NCBI GenBank assembly: GCA_000697335.1
Contig: JNEM01013769.1
Location: forward strand, 1 to 21,117
Direction of reading: 5' to 3'
From: Conidiobolus incongruus B7586
Lineage: Eukaryota > Entomophthoromycota > Entomophthoromycetes > Entomophthorales > Conidiobolaceae
Length of the DNA stretch: 21,117 nt
Part shown: in pieces, positions 8,900 through 19,207 of the stretch
Layout of the letters: every line of letters starts with the position of its first letter
Numbering within the stretch: position 1 is the stretch's first letter
Position numbers and translations under genes: made by a program
Notes under the pieces: model-generated
Told to the model about the DNA's origin: nothing
The model's database searches: none
What the model saw: the letters and a program-made list of their open reading frames with translations, nothing else

Positions 8900-10270
8900 G
8901 TTCAAAATTATATAATTATTAATCTAAATATCCAATGAATTAAAATAATATTAAATTAACTTCACTTTATATTAATGATTAATTTTAAATTTTATATTAA
9001 CTGATTAAAATGAAAGTTAGTTATACATTGATTCACTACTATTCTATTTATACTCTCTTTTAGTTCAGCATGGTTAAATAAAACGTTGTCAATTTCAATA
9101 AACCTTAATACGTATTTTCAATTTAACCAATTACAATCGTCATGGCTCAATTCAGTATGTTCATAATTACAAATAGTGACGTCTATTCGAAATATGTCAA
9201 ATCCCAATATGTCAATTGAGAAGCAAAAACCTGAATAAATACGAATACAAATCACCTCAATTTCATAGTTGAGATTGGTTGGGTTATCATTTGGATTTTG
9301 TAATAATTGGATTTAATATCACATATAATGTGCTTAAATAGTATTAATACACTCCTTAAATATTTTGATTAGATTTGTAATCAATAATGTTATTTAGATC
9401 AATTAATAAGTTATTAAAGATAACAATATTGGTATTTTTGTCGTTTGTATATACAAGGTTATTGATTGGGTTATACTTTAATATTAATATAAAAATAAAT
9501 TCAAATCAATTACTTGTATATATAATTGAGATTATACACAGTTTTATAACCAGTATAAATTATTATTATTATTATTAAGAGTTAAATATTCAATTATTTT
9601 AAATTATTAATTAATTCGAAATGATTATTACAATTCACAAAGCAGGGATGATCACTATTATAAATTAGAAATAATATAAAAATATTTATTAACTGCATAC
9701 AATTAGTAACTAAATAAATATATAAATTATAAATTATATTTTTATTATCAATAAACTATCTCATAATAATATATAAAAAATTCTAAATTTTTGTAAATTT
9801 TATAATCTTGATTATTTTATAGTAATAAAATGATAATAATATATTCCAAATATATTAATCCATATAATACTATTTGGATACTATTATTGATAATTATTTG
9901 AATAATGCAGTACAATTTGAGATTAATATTATTGACTCAAACTATATATTTATAAAATATACTAATATTAATAATTCTATTATATTATTAATTTTATTAT
10001 TATAAATCATAATATTTTTTATACTTGAAATATCATATTTTATTACCAATTATCAACTTTATATATACCAATTTGCAATATTGGGAAATTCTCATAGCTA
10101 TGTGTTTGAGAAAATTATTAGATTTTAGAATGGTAAATTAATAATTGTAATAATGAAAGATATAAAGTGGCTTGAAATATGACGAATTTTAAAGCAATAT
10201 ATTTATAGTAAAACATATGGATAGTATTTATTTTTATTATGATTTGTTTCTAACAATTGATACTAAAAAA
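8900..10270. other. AT-rich intergenic region, nothing recognised
   Basis: This region lies between the Egt1-like gene and the copia fossil. The stretch 9050-9300 is a little richer in G and C but has no open frame of note. A short (ATT)6 run lies at 9559-9576. I saw no further retroelement parts in it. Confidence 0.55.
9559..9576 (+). repeat. (ATT)6 microsatellite
   Basis: Six perfect ATT units, a short simple repeat in AT-rich spacer. Confidence 0.9.
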
Positions 10271-10278
10271 TTGATAAT

Positions 10279-10795
10279 ATGGAAGGAAGCGACTTGCTAA
10301 TGGTTTGTTTGGTAGTTTTAATTAAAGTGTTTTATTACGATTTTCTAAGGTTTAATAGTCTTCACACAATACCTGAGATGATGATGAAAACGTATCCCGA
10401 CAATAGTTCTTTTATAGGCTATTCGTCGGCCGTAGTTAATGTAAAGAAGTGTCCTAAGCCTTAAGGAAAATGAGAACTTGAAGTGGCGTGACAGGTGTTA
10501 CGGAGTTATATTTCTAGAGGATAATAGATTGTGAGAAGTTGGTCGGGCGGTTTATTATCTGAGTAGCCATACTATCTTGCATATTTTTAATATGATTTTA
10601 AATTAAATCAATATAACCATTATAGTACTTGATACTAAAATCGAATATAAAATCATATTTAAGGAAAAAACTGGTGATACAAACGTTATTTTTCTTTATA
10701 ACGGTAAGCTTATAAAGCCTTCAATTTATAGTGACTTATCTTAATCTATTGATATTCGCCACATCCACTTAAAGTTCTTATTATAATTTTGTTTA
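10279..10795 (+). mobile_element. Fossil Ty1/copia-like retrotransposon fragment (RNase H region)
   Basis: A short island with more G and C than its surroundings carries, in order along the plus strand, words that fit the end of copia-type reverse transcriptase and the RNase H domain: a G-Y-S word near 10419-10427, a G-V-I-F-L word near 10500-10515, an L-S-S word near 10560, and an S-I-D-I-R-H block near 10745-10765 that lines up without gaps with the copia pattern K-H-I-D-I-R-[YH]-H and the residues just before it. It is clearly broken, with several breaks, and is only a fraction of an element: no LTRs, integrase or gag were seen. Its base composition is closer to genes than to the surrounding spacer, so it is probably younger than the mariner relic at the left edge. 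The family call rests mainly on the last block and on motif order. Confidence 0.5.
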
Positions 10796-11330
10796 AATTT
10801 GGTTCAACAGAGAACAATAGAATTATGAATTAAAATAATTAGAAAATTTAATATATTATAATTAGAACTATATAAATTATAATAAATTTTTAAAATATTT
10901 ATATCACAACTAATTATTTTTTAAAAAAAAAGAAATAATTTGTTTAATAAGTATTAAATTAAATTTATATAATAATTAATTTTTAAACTCAAATTAATTA
11001 TTTCAAAATCAAAATTTTTTAAATTAAAATTAAAAATTAAAACTTAATTTTTAAATTATATCACCATTCATTATGATTATATTAATTATCAATAAATTTG
11101 CTTTTATTAAAATAATTAACTATAATATATTTCAAAATATCTTGAGCTATATTGAGTTTAGCAATAGTTAATTATTAATTTAAGTTATTTTATTACTAAG
11201 TTTAATTCATAGCTGCAACTTGGGTTTAAAAACCTTAAATATAATTAACTAAACATGGAATAATTCTAATGGGTTTATTATACACTATAATGTTGAGATA
11301 ATCAAATAAAATTTTAAATTCATTTACAAA

Positions 11331-11349
11331 TATATATATATATATATAT
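11331..11349 (+). repeat. (TA)n simple repeat
   Basis: An uninterrupted TA run of about 19 bases in AT-rich spacer. Confidence 0.85.
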
Positions 11350-11654
11350 GTATTAAATAAAATGAACTATGAGTAAATAAAATAAATATTCAAGTTGTAT
11401 ATATTGAATTAAAATTAATTATATTGATAATAAAATTGTTAACTGAAAATGAATTACAATTTCTATTCTCTAATAACTTAAATTCCTGAATCAAAAAGGA
11501 TATCTCAATAAAAATTATATAATCAATATAAATTATCTAATAAATGTTGACTAAAAAGCATAAATGATCACTATATAAACCTATCATTGAAAATCAAAAA
11601 CTAATAGTATATAATAACAAGAACAATATTATAATAAGCATATAAATTACCTAT

Positions 11655-11660
11655 TTTATT
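11655..11660 (-). terminator. AATAAA polyadenylation signal of the small heat shock gene
   Basis: Canonical AATAAA on the minus strand, about 28 bases after the TAA stop. Confidence 0.6.
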
Positions 11661-11687
11661 TCCATATCATTGAATTACAAATATTGA

Positions 11688-12386
11688 TTACAACTTATTG
11701 GTTAAGATTGGGATGTAACGAGGCTGGGCTTGCTGATCGACTGGGATCTTGTTGAATTTCAATTGTAAAACACCTTTGGAGAAAGAGGCTTGGATGTCGT
11801 GGAGAGAGACGCGGTGGGAAGGAACTCTGAATCCGTATTGGAAGGGTAGGGGCTGGTTGGTATTACTGGTCTGGGTCTGCTGTTGGCTGAGGTTGTTGAA
11901 CTGGCCTTGGGGAGTGGTGGAAGAGGGAGAAGATGGAGAAGTAGATTTCTTAGGTTCTTCAGCAGCGGTTTGGGTGGATTCAGAGTTAGATTCAGTAGCA
12001 GAGGCAGCTTGAGTGGGTTCGGTATTGTGCAATTTACTATTAACTTGAGTTTGCTTGTTGGATTTGGAGGCAAGGATAGTCAACTTTTCACCGAGAATGC
12101 TAACTTGAATATCTTGAGCGGAAAATTGGGGAAGTTCGAGCTTGAAATAATGGTGGTCATTATCTTCACTCCAGTTAATCTTGGGTTGAGGAGGAGGAAT
12201 AAATTGGTTCAAAATGCTAGGATTAGTATAGTTCTGGGGGTTAAGAGTGTAGTTGGGATTGATTTGTTGTCCAGCTTGTTGGTAAGCGTTAGGCTGAATA
12301 TATTGGTTGTTTAATTGGCCTGGGGTTTGTAAAAGGTTCAATGGGTTGCTGGTAAAGTTTTGGGCCCAATCTTTGCTTTGACTCAT
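11688..12386 (-). CDS. Small heat shock protein (HSP20), split alpha-crystallin domain
   Basis: Small heat shock proteins are ATP-independent chaperones that form oligomers and hold unfolding proteins. This 232-aa single-exon product has a Gln/Asn-rich N-terminal arm (residues 1-68). The alpha-crystallin domain starts at residue 69 with P-K-I-N-W-S-E-D and runs through F-K-L-E-L-P-Q-F, D-I-Q-V-S-I and L-T-I-L-A to about 109. It resumes at about 181 (F-Q-Y-G-F-R-V-P) and ends with the family's hallmark A-S-F-S-K-G-V-L-Q-L-K-F (200-211). A C-terminal I-P-I motif (225-227) is the usual groove-binding I-x-I. Between the halves, residues 110-180 are an insert rich in Ser, Thr, Gln, Pro and acidic residues. 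Long inserts in this loop are known in some fungal Hsp30-type proteins. The ATG at 12386 is the first in frame. Expression under heat or other stress is expected from the family; I saw no canonical heat shock element upstream. Confidence 0.92.
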   Translation of the reverse strand: MSQSKDWAQNFTSNPLNLLQTPGQLNNQYIQPNAYQQAGQQINPNYTLNPQNYTNPSILNQFIPPPQPKINWSEDNDHHYFKLELPQFSAQDIQVSILGEKLTILASKSNKQTQVNSKLHNTEPTQAASATESNSESTQTAAEEPKKSTSPSSPSSTTPQGQFNNLSQQQTQTSNTNQPLPFQYGFRVPSHRVSLHDIQASFSKGVLQLKFNKIPVDQQAQPRYIPILTNKL

Positions 12387-12462
12387 TTTTTCTCTTTTTT
12401 AATTAATAATATATTTTAATAATTTTTATCAATCAATATGTTTCGTTGATTTCGTAATCCCC

Positions 12463-12470
12463 TATATATA
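12463..12470 (-). promoter_or_regulatory. TATA box of the small heat shock gene
   Basis: TATATATA, 77-84 bases upstream of the ATG, followed on the coding strand by GGGG (AGGGG is the stress-response-element core in yeasts). The location fits a core promoter; a role for AGGGG is only suggestive. Confidence 0.5.
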
Positions 12471-15424
12471 CACATTTAAGCCAAAGCCACCGTTTGCGAA
12501 TTGCTAATATTGCTACGAAATTAATCAACTAACGTCATTAATTTCATCAATTCAATTGGATTAATTCAAGTTATGATTTAGGGAGAGAATTAGAGATACA
12601 TGTGCCATTTAATCCTTTATTTATATGTTAACTCTTCCTTTGAAAATACTTGGAGATAAGGTTCAATAGATATATTAAACGGTATCGTACGGTTTATATA
12701 AACTAATCAATGTACTAGTTATTTAAGCTTGCATCATGTAGTGTATTTTGAATCTATTTTAATATTACTGATAAAATTAACTTTAAAATCAACTGCAGTT
12801 CTTAAACCAAGATGTTATTTATTACACTGATTAATAATGTAATTAAACATCATATCATAGTTCTCACAAATTTTATTTCATTTAATATCATAAAATAAAA
12901 ACTAATGAATACTGTAATAAACTTAATCATATTACTCCTGATTCTAAAATATTTTTACCATCTTGAGGAAATTTTTTCAAGAGTACAAACATATGAAAGT
13001 AGAATTTACCTCGCGTATCATATATAATCCATTGCCAATAAAAAATTGAATTGAAATAAATATTATATATTCCTCATTGTTAGTGATAAAAAAATATTTT
13101 TTAATATAGAATTACATATAACATCCATAATTAATTCATTAATGATAAGAAGTTAAAATGATGTAAATAGGCAAAAACTTTCTCAGGGTAATAGTAAAAA
13201 ATCAATTTAATTAATCAGTGATATTATCATTAATATAAAATATTCAGATTACTAAGGTATCGAATATACAATTTTTAATCTTTGTTAAATATTACCATAT
13301 ATTAAAATAAGATTATTTCTTATAACCACCTTTATTATTATAAACATATTATCCTTTTATACTGGAAAAAAACCAAAAATTTTTGTAATTTTGAGTAGTT
13401 AAGATAAATACTACTTATAAAAATTATTATTGTTTACAATATTCGAATCTTTGAATAATATTTATTGACAATGTTTTAATAGAGCTATAAAACAATCAAG
13501 GTCCAATGATATTAAAGTTATTAGGTTGAGAAAAAGATTGAGATTGATAAAATTATCTAATTGCAGATAGTTCGATTTTTTCTATATTGTAATTTTATTA
13601 TTGATTAATATTTCTGATCCTTAATATACCAATAGATATATATTATTGCTAGCACATTTGATAAAATAATTATTATATACTTTTAAGTTGATTATTGATT
13701 AAATTTACAATATTGGTGTTATTAAAAGCAATTTATAATATAAACAACAAAAGTAATCTGATTAATTTATTATCATATATTTTGGAATCTTATATCTTGA
13801 TAACACATAGTCAAATGAAGATATCTACTCAATATCTTGTAGACATTAAAATATCTATTCCAAAATTAACATAAAAAATAAGTATAAAGTCAGAAAGTAG
13901 TCCTATCAAATATAATAGACTATCTTATTAACAAGATACACACCATTCTACACAAATTTGAAAAACAACTCAGAAAATCTGGAATCTGACTATTAATTGG
14001 GCTCTATTTGACTTTATGTAATATCTATGATATATGCAACTATATATATTAGACAAATGGTATTATTTTCCTAAATATTATTAAAATTTATGATTGAATT
14101 AAAATATGACACCTCGTTTTCAATTTCGATTTGTATAAAATTTTCCAAATCAATAATAACAAAAAAAATCTAAATATATTCCTAAAATACTTTCAAACAT
14201 TTTGAAATGGATTAATATATTATCTAAAGGTCTTAAGTCCTTAATATGATTCAACGAATACTTCAATTCAATATCGAATTAATAAGTTTCTAAAGTGTAT
14301 AATATTGTTTGCATTTAATAGAATATCCAACAATTTTAGCAATTTGATATAAATTCGATTTGGAGTTTCATATATAATAAAACTATCAATATGATTTATA
14401 TGTACATATAAAGTATTTTAATTGATAAAGTATCAAATTTCCTCAAATTTAAACATTCGTTAATTCCAATTCATCTCAACTCCAAAGAACTATTTGATAT
14501 AAAAAGTTCAATTGTTTAAATTAATATTTATATTCGTTTCAAATCAAAAAATTATATTAAAAATAATTCAATATTATTCGAATAATACCATTGAATAATC
14601 CATAGTTTTAACTCTTGAAATGGATTTGAAAATCGGGAATTTTCCAAAATTTGAAATTTTTTGATTATATATATATATCAAAATAATCAGTCTTGAATCC
14701 ATTATATTCTATAGAATTCAACTTACAATGAGCTTTTCTGCTTATGTTATATGTTCTTAATAAATTGGTATTTTTTCTATCTATATAATATCCGTTCAGT
14801 GTTAACTATTAGATTCATATATTTGCTGTAAAATCAAATAAATATCAAGTTCGACCATTCATATGTAGAAGATATAACATGTTTTTGTATCTAATCATAT
14901 TTTGTTTATAATATACATTTAATGCAAAGTTAATAAATAATATATCATTTTAGTATTATAGAGAATTTAATATTTTGTAATTTATTTAATAAATCAGAAT
15001 AAATATTAATTCATATGTTATACAAGTTAATTTCATTAATATTAAAATAATATTCAAAATTTTCTATATATTTTGGTGGTTTTTGAAAAAATAAGGTAAT
15101 TGTTGAGTGGAGAATGGAGAGAGAGAATCAATTAGGCTTTATTAAACTAGAGATCTTATGATTTTTGAAAATCGGAGTCAAATTAACCAACTAGTAACTT
15201 GATATCTGTTTTAAATTTGTTTGATAAACCCCTAATTTGAAAAATTAAAATTAAGAATACTTGAACTCTGTACCTTGAGTTAATGAGATTTAAATTAATT
15301 CATAAGATTGAAACGATAAAAAAATTAAAATTATCATTAATCCCTTGTTATTAACGGTTCTAATACCTAATCGAATCGTATTAATTGAGCATTATGCTAT
15401 TAGTCTAAAGTTACATTAACATTC
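12471..15424. other. 3-kb AT-rich spacer between divergent genes, nothing recognised
   Basis: This space separates the minus-strand heat shock gene from the plus-strand alpha-glucosidase gene, so it must hold both upstream regions. I found no open frame of note, no tRNA and no transposon motif. A short TA run lies near 14665-14678, and a GAGAGAGA-type word near 15117-15126 is the only purine-rich patch. Confidence 0.55.
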
Positions 15425-15433
15425 TATATAAAT
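15425..15433 (+). promoter_or_regulatory. TATA box of the alpha-glucosidase gene
   Basis: TATATAAAT about 86-94 bases upstream of the ATG at 15519. Confidence 0.5.
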
Positions 15434-15518
15434 ATCTATACACAATTTCAATTAACTTTTATAAGTTATAATAATTTCAAAATTAAGATATAAATATTAC
15501 AGATTAATTATAAAGAAT

Positions 15519-18095
15519 ATGACTAAATTCGCCACTTGGCATATTATTACCAATTTATTATTAGCTAACAATTGTTTAGCCCAGTTGAATAATTCTACAA
15601 TTGTCGGGAATGATAAGTGCTTGGGTTACAAGTTGAATAAATTGCACGATCATCACTACTCTATCCACGGTGAACTCAACTTGATTCAGCCCGGGTGCAA
15701 CAAATATGGAAAGGATTTGGAGAAGCTCAATTTTGAAGTGACATTTGATAAGCGAAGAATCAGAGTTTTGATTGAAGATGTTGAAAAAAAGAGATTCCAA
15801 GTGCCTAAGGAATTGTTGTTCCCTGAGAATCAAAAGTATCGTGACGGTGACAACTTGCGCAATCTTGTGGAATTCAAGTACGAAAAGGACCCTTTTGCCT
15901 TCTGGATCGTTAGAAAAGATATAAAAAAGACTATTTTTGATACCAGAGGTCATCCATTGATTTTTGAAGACCAATATGTCAACCTTGTATCCAATTTGAA
16001 CAAAAACAGTGCTATCTATGGTATTGGCGAAGTTGTTGATAACTTCGAACGTAATAGAACTAGCATGGCTCAAGCTATGTGGGCTAGAGATGCTGGTGAT
16101 CCCGTCAGAGAAAACATCTATGGTTCTCATCCTTTTTATATTGAATACCAAGATGGTCATCCCAATGGTGCCCATATGCTCAATAGCTATGGTATGGACA
16201 TGATACTCAAGGATAACACTATCCAATATCATATGCTTGGTGGTGTTATTGATTTATCTGTTTTTGTTGGCAAGGACTATGAAGAAATTTTGGATGACTA
16301 TACTGCTACTTTTGGAAGACCTGCTGAAGTTCCTTACTGGTCTTTGGGTTTTCACCAATGTCGTTACGGCTACCAGAGCATTGAAGAAGTAAGAGAAGTT
16401 GTTGACAAGTATAAGGAACATGGCCTTAAATTGGAAGCTATGTGGACTGATATCGAATATATGGATATGTTCAAAGATTTCACAGTTGATCCCGTCAATT
16501 ACCCTCTTGAAAAGGTCCAAGCTTTGGTCAATGATTTGCACAAGAATCACCAGCAATACGTTTTGATTATTGACCCTGCTATTTCTCGTAATGAAACTTA
16601 CTCCACCTACAATAAAGGTATGGAATTAGGTGTATTCCTTAAAAATCCTGACAACACTACCTACGTTGGCCAAGTGTGGCCCGGTTTTTCTGTTTTCCCT
16701 GACTGGACTCATCCCAGCACTCAGAAGTGGTGGTCTGACGAAATTCACGCTTTTATGGATCAGGTCAATGTTGACGGTTTATGGATTGATATGAACGAAC
16801 CTGCTTCCTTCTGTGCTGGTTCTTGTGGTACTAACAGAACTGGTATTCCTCCCTATCCCTGGTTGGACCCTACCTACAAGCCCGATGTACCTCAAACCTG
16901 GCCCGAACCCAACTACGCTATTCATAACTTTTATGGCAATTTATCAATAAAAACTGTGAGCACTCAAGCTAAGCACTACAATGGATTGACTGAATTCGAA
17001 CTCCACAACTTATATGGTCACATGGAAGCTATTCAGACTCGCAAGGCTATGCTTGAAAAGGCCCCTAATAAGCGTCCTTTCTTACTTTCTAGATCTACTT
17101 TCACTGGTAGTGGTAACCAAGTAGCTCATTGGTTGGGTGACAATGCCTCTGAATGGGACTATCTCCGTTATAGTATTCCTGGTATTCTCAGCTTTCAGCT
17201 CTTTGGTATTCCAATGGTTGGTTCTGATATCTGTGGATTCAATGGTAACGTTACTGAAGAATTGTGCTTAAGATGGATGCAATTGGGTAGCTTTTATCCA
17301 TTTGCTAGAAATCACAATGGCAAAGGCTACATCAGCCAGGAACCCTACATGTGGAAATCTGTCACTGAAGCTTCTAAGAAGGCTCTTGATACTCGTTACT
17401 CTCTTTTACCCTTCTATGATACCTTGATGAACAAAGCCCACCGTAAGGGAGCTCCCGTCTGGACTGCTCTTCCTTTCGAATTCCCTACTGATAAAGAAAC
17501 TCGCGGTATCGAATACCAATTCTTACTTGGTAAGTCTTTATTAGTATCCCCAGCCGTTGAACAAAGTGTCACCAGTGTCAAGGCCTATTTCCCCAAGGGA
17601 TTATGGTACGACTGGTACGATCACTCTATGATCAAAGGACCCACTCGCAAGGAACTTGCTGCCCCCTTAGATGGCGACGTCCCTCTTCACTTGCGCGGAG
17701 GCCACATCATCGTCACCCAAACCCCAGGCAACACCATCCACGAATCCAGACAAAACAACTACCAATTGATCATTGGTCTCAATGAAAAAGAAACCGCTGA
17801 AGGTACACTCCACCTCGACGACGGTATCTCCCTTAACAGCAAATCCTCTGACATTAAATTCTTCGCCAATCACCGCTACATCAAGAGCGAAGGGCATTTC
17901 GACTATGACGTTAACGGCACCATTGAAAACATTACCATTGTCGGCAAATTGAACTACAAGCGCAAAATTGATATTCTCATGAATAATGTTAAGGTCGACA
18001 ATATTAAAATTGAATATAATGAAGCCACCAAACTGATCAAGATCTCAGGCTTGAAATTGAGTTTGAATAAGAAATTCTTCTTGAGATATGCCTAA
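15519..18095 (+). CDS. Secreted GH31 alpha-glucosidase
   Basis: The product releases glucose from the non-reducing ends of maltose-type oligosaccharides, probably outside the cell. It is one 858-aa exon. Residues 1-21 look like a signal peptide with a hydrophobic stretch and likely cleavage after C-L-A. Residues 30-260 form the N-terminal beta-sandwich and resemble the start of fungal maltases, with Y-G-I-G-E at 167-171 and M-W-A-R-D at 187-191. The barrel follows: G-F-H-Q-C-R-Y-G-Y at 277-285, M-W-T-D-I-E-Y at 308-314, and the GH31 signature W-I-D-M-N-E-P-A-S-F at 422-431 with nucleophile D424. H-W-L-G-D-N at 537-542 supplies the acid/base D541. R-N-H-N at 597-600 is the usual substrate-binding block. 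C-terminal beta domains fill 650-858. At least ten N-glycosylation sequons fit a secreted protein. There is no GPI or membrane anchor at the C-terminus. Length is normal. The third codon position turns C-rich near 17580-17960. Confidence 0.96.
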   Translation: MTKFATWHIITNLLLANNCLAQLNNSTIVGNDKCLGYKLNKLHDHHYSIHGELNLIQPGCNKYGKDLEKLNFEVTFDKRRIRVLIEDVEKKRFQVPKELLFPENQKYRDGDNLRNLVEFKYEKDPFAFWIVRKDIKKTIFDTRGHPLIFEDQYVNLVSNLNKNSAIYGIGEVVDNFERNRTSMAQAMWARDAGDPVRENIYGSHPFYIEYQDGHPNGAHMLNSYGMDMILKDNTIQYHMLGGVIDLSVFVGKDYEEILDDYTATFGRPAEVPYWSLGFHQCRYGYQSIEEVREVVDKYKEHGLKLEAMWTDIEYMDMFKDFTVDPVNYPLEKVQALVNDLHKNHQQYVLIIDPAISRNETYSTYNKGMELGVFLKNPDNTTYVGQVWPGFSVFPDWTHPSTQKWWSDEIHAFMDQVNVDGLWIDMNEPASFCAGSCGTNRTGIPPYPWLDPTYKPDVPQTWPEPNYAIHNFYGNLSIKTVSTQAKHYNGLTEFELHNLYGHMEAIQTRKAMLEKAPNKRPFLLSRSTFTGSGNQVAHWLGDNASEWDYLRYSIPGILSFQLFGIPMVGSDICGFNGNVTEELCLRWMQLGSFYPFARNHNGKGYISQEPYMWKSVTEASKKALDTRYSLLPFYDTLMNKAHRKGAPVWTALPFEFPTDKETRGIEYQFLLGKSLLVSPAVEQSVTSVKAYFPKGLWYDWYDHSMIKGPTRKELAAPLDGDVPLHLRGGHIIVTQTPGNTIHESRQNNYQLIIGLNEKETAEGTLHLDDGISLNSKSSDIKFFANHRYIKSEGHFDYDVNGTIENITIVGKLNYKRKIDILMNNVKVDNIKIEYNEATKLIKISGLKLSLNKKFFLRYA

Positions 18096-18109
18096 TTAAT
18101 TTAAATATT

Positions 18110-18115
18110 AATAAA
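18110..18115 (+). terminator. AATAAA polyadenylation signal of the alpha-glucosidase gene
   Basis: Canonical AATAAA 15 bases after the TAA stop codon. Confidence 0.6.
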
Positions 18116-19150
18116 TTTTTCATTTAAATTTATTTTAAATGATATTTTTTTTATTTAATATTTGATATATTCTATTAATCAAATTGCTAATGAACTATAA
18201 AAAGAATTATATTTTTTGAATTGTTAATCTTAACCCTGAATTAGGTTGTATAATTGATTATTTTTAACAAATTATAAGATATGATATTATGATATAGTAT
18301 AAAATATATCTTATTATTACTAAAAATTGATACACTAAATCAAATTCTGTTCCAAGTGTATATTAAATTCAAAATAGGGTAATATTTAATATATTACTAT
18401 TAATCATAATATTAACTAATTTAATAATTTTCAAACAAATAGGAGAAAATATAATTTCGAATAATAAGTTTATCCAGTATTATGATTAGAATTTTATCTG
18501 GAAAAAAATTACTAGTCATTTGATCAAATTCTTATCCTGATAAATTTTGAAGTGGATTTAAAAAATATTTCCATTATTTAATTCGAAATTAGTTATTTCT
18601 TTTAATGTTTATTTCTATTAAATTAACAACAGTCAATTTTTAACATTTCAAATATGTTTTTTTAGAATATTAATTGTGAAATATGATTGTTGATTAATAT
18701 TTAATTGATTAAATTATTTTGAAAATTGAAGTGAAAAAGTAACTAATTGGTATATGTAATTTAAATTATGTTAATCGGGAGAATGTACCCAACAAAAATA
18801 TCATGTATTATCCTATTAAAGGTAAACATCCACACCTCTTGCTATAGTTGTACTAATAAAATTTTCACAGATGTGATAATTATTTATACTATTAAGAGAT
18901 TACCTTGTATTAAGTAACATTCAGTGTAAAATTCTTTCCTAATTGAGATTGACAACCTTCTTTGCAGATGGATGCTAGAAAAATCCTTGTGAATGATTGA
19001 GTAGTTGGTCATTTGGGCGGGATGTTGATAAAATATCTGAAAGGTGATTGGATGAAAGAAGTGGAAAAATAATTAATGTGAAATTTTAATCTGAATGATT
19101 TAATATTGTACAATATCCGTAGTATAGCATTTTTTGCCAAATTCAAATAT
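18116..19150. other. AT-rich intergenic region, nothing recognised
   Basis: This is the spacer between two plus-strand genes. No gene, tRNA or repeat is recognised. The part from about 18780 to 19080 is less AT-rich and probably includes upstream control sequence for the arrestin-like gene. Confidence 0.55.
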
Positions 19151-19159
19151 TATATAAAG
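19151..19159 (+). promoter_or_regulatory. TATA box of the arrestin-like gene
   Basis: TATATAAAG about 49-57 bases upstream of the ATG at 19208. Its position argues that translation starts at this ATG and not at the in-frame TTG at 19178. Confidence 0.55.
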
Positions 19160-19207
19160 GATTATTATTCCTGAATTTTGAATTTATTTTTACTAACCAT
19201 AACAATC

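Larger units (their letters stand above)
10796..11687. other. AT-rich spacer with the 3' flank of the small heat shock gene
   Basis: Nothing coding is recognised. It holds a (TA)n run at 11331-11349 and, at its right end, the 3' untranslated region of the minus-strand heat shock gene. Confidence 0.6.

Noticed and set aside
9387-9578. A 63-codon plus-strand open frame, hydrophobic, ending in a Tyr run
   Set aside because: It is Ile/Leu/Asn/Tyr-rich as expected of random AT-rich DNA, its end is an (ATT)6 microsatellite, and it has no recognisable family.
11749-12314. Several open frames overlapping the small heat shock gene on both strands
   Set aside because: They are shadows of the true frame; the Gly/Trp/Arg-rich or Pro/Leu-rich products reflect the repeated Ser/Thr/Gln codons read out of frame.
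12387-12700. Search for heat shock elements (alternating nGAAn units) upstream of the small heat shock gene
   Set aside because: I found only isolated GAA/TTC words with wrong spacing, so no site is reported.
15576-16232. A 218-codon minus-strand open frame inside the alpha-glucosidase gene
   Set aside because: It is antisense to the best-supported gene of the window, has no known motif, and its openness follows from the codon use of the GH31 gene.
19178-19207. An upstream in-frame extension of the arrestin-like protein from a TTG codon
   Set aside because: The first ATG at 19208 has a suitable distance to a TATA box; a TTG start is unlikely in a nuclear fungal gene, and the extra residues do not match the arrestin start.
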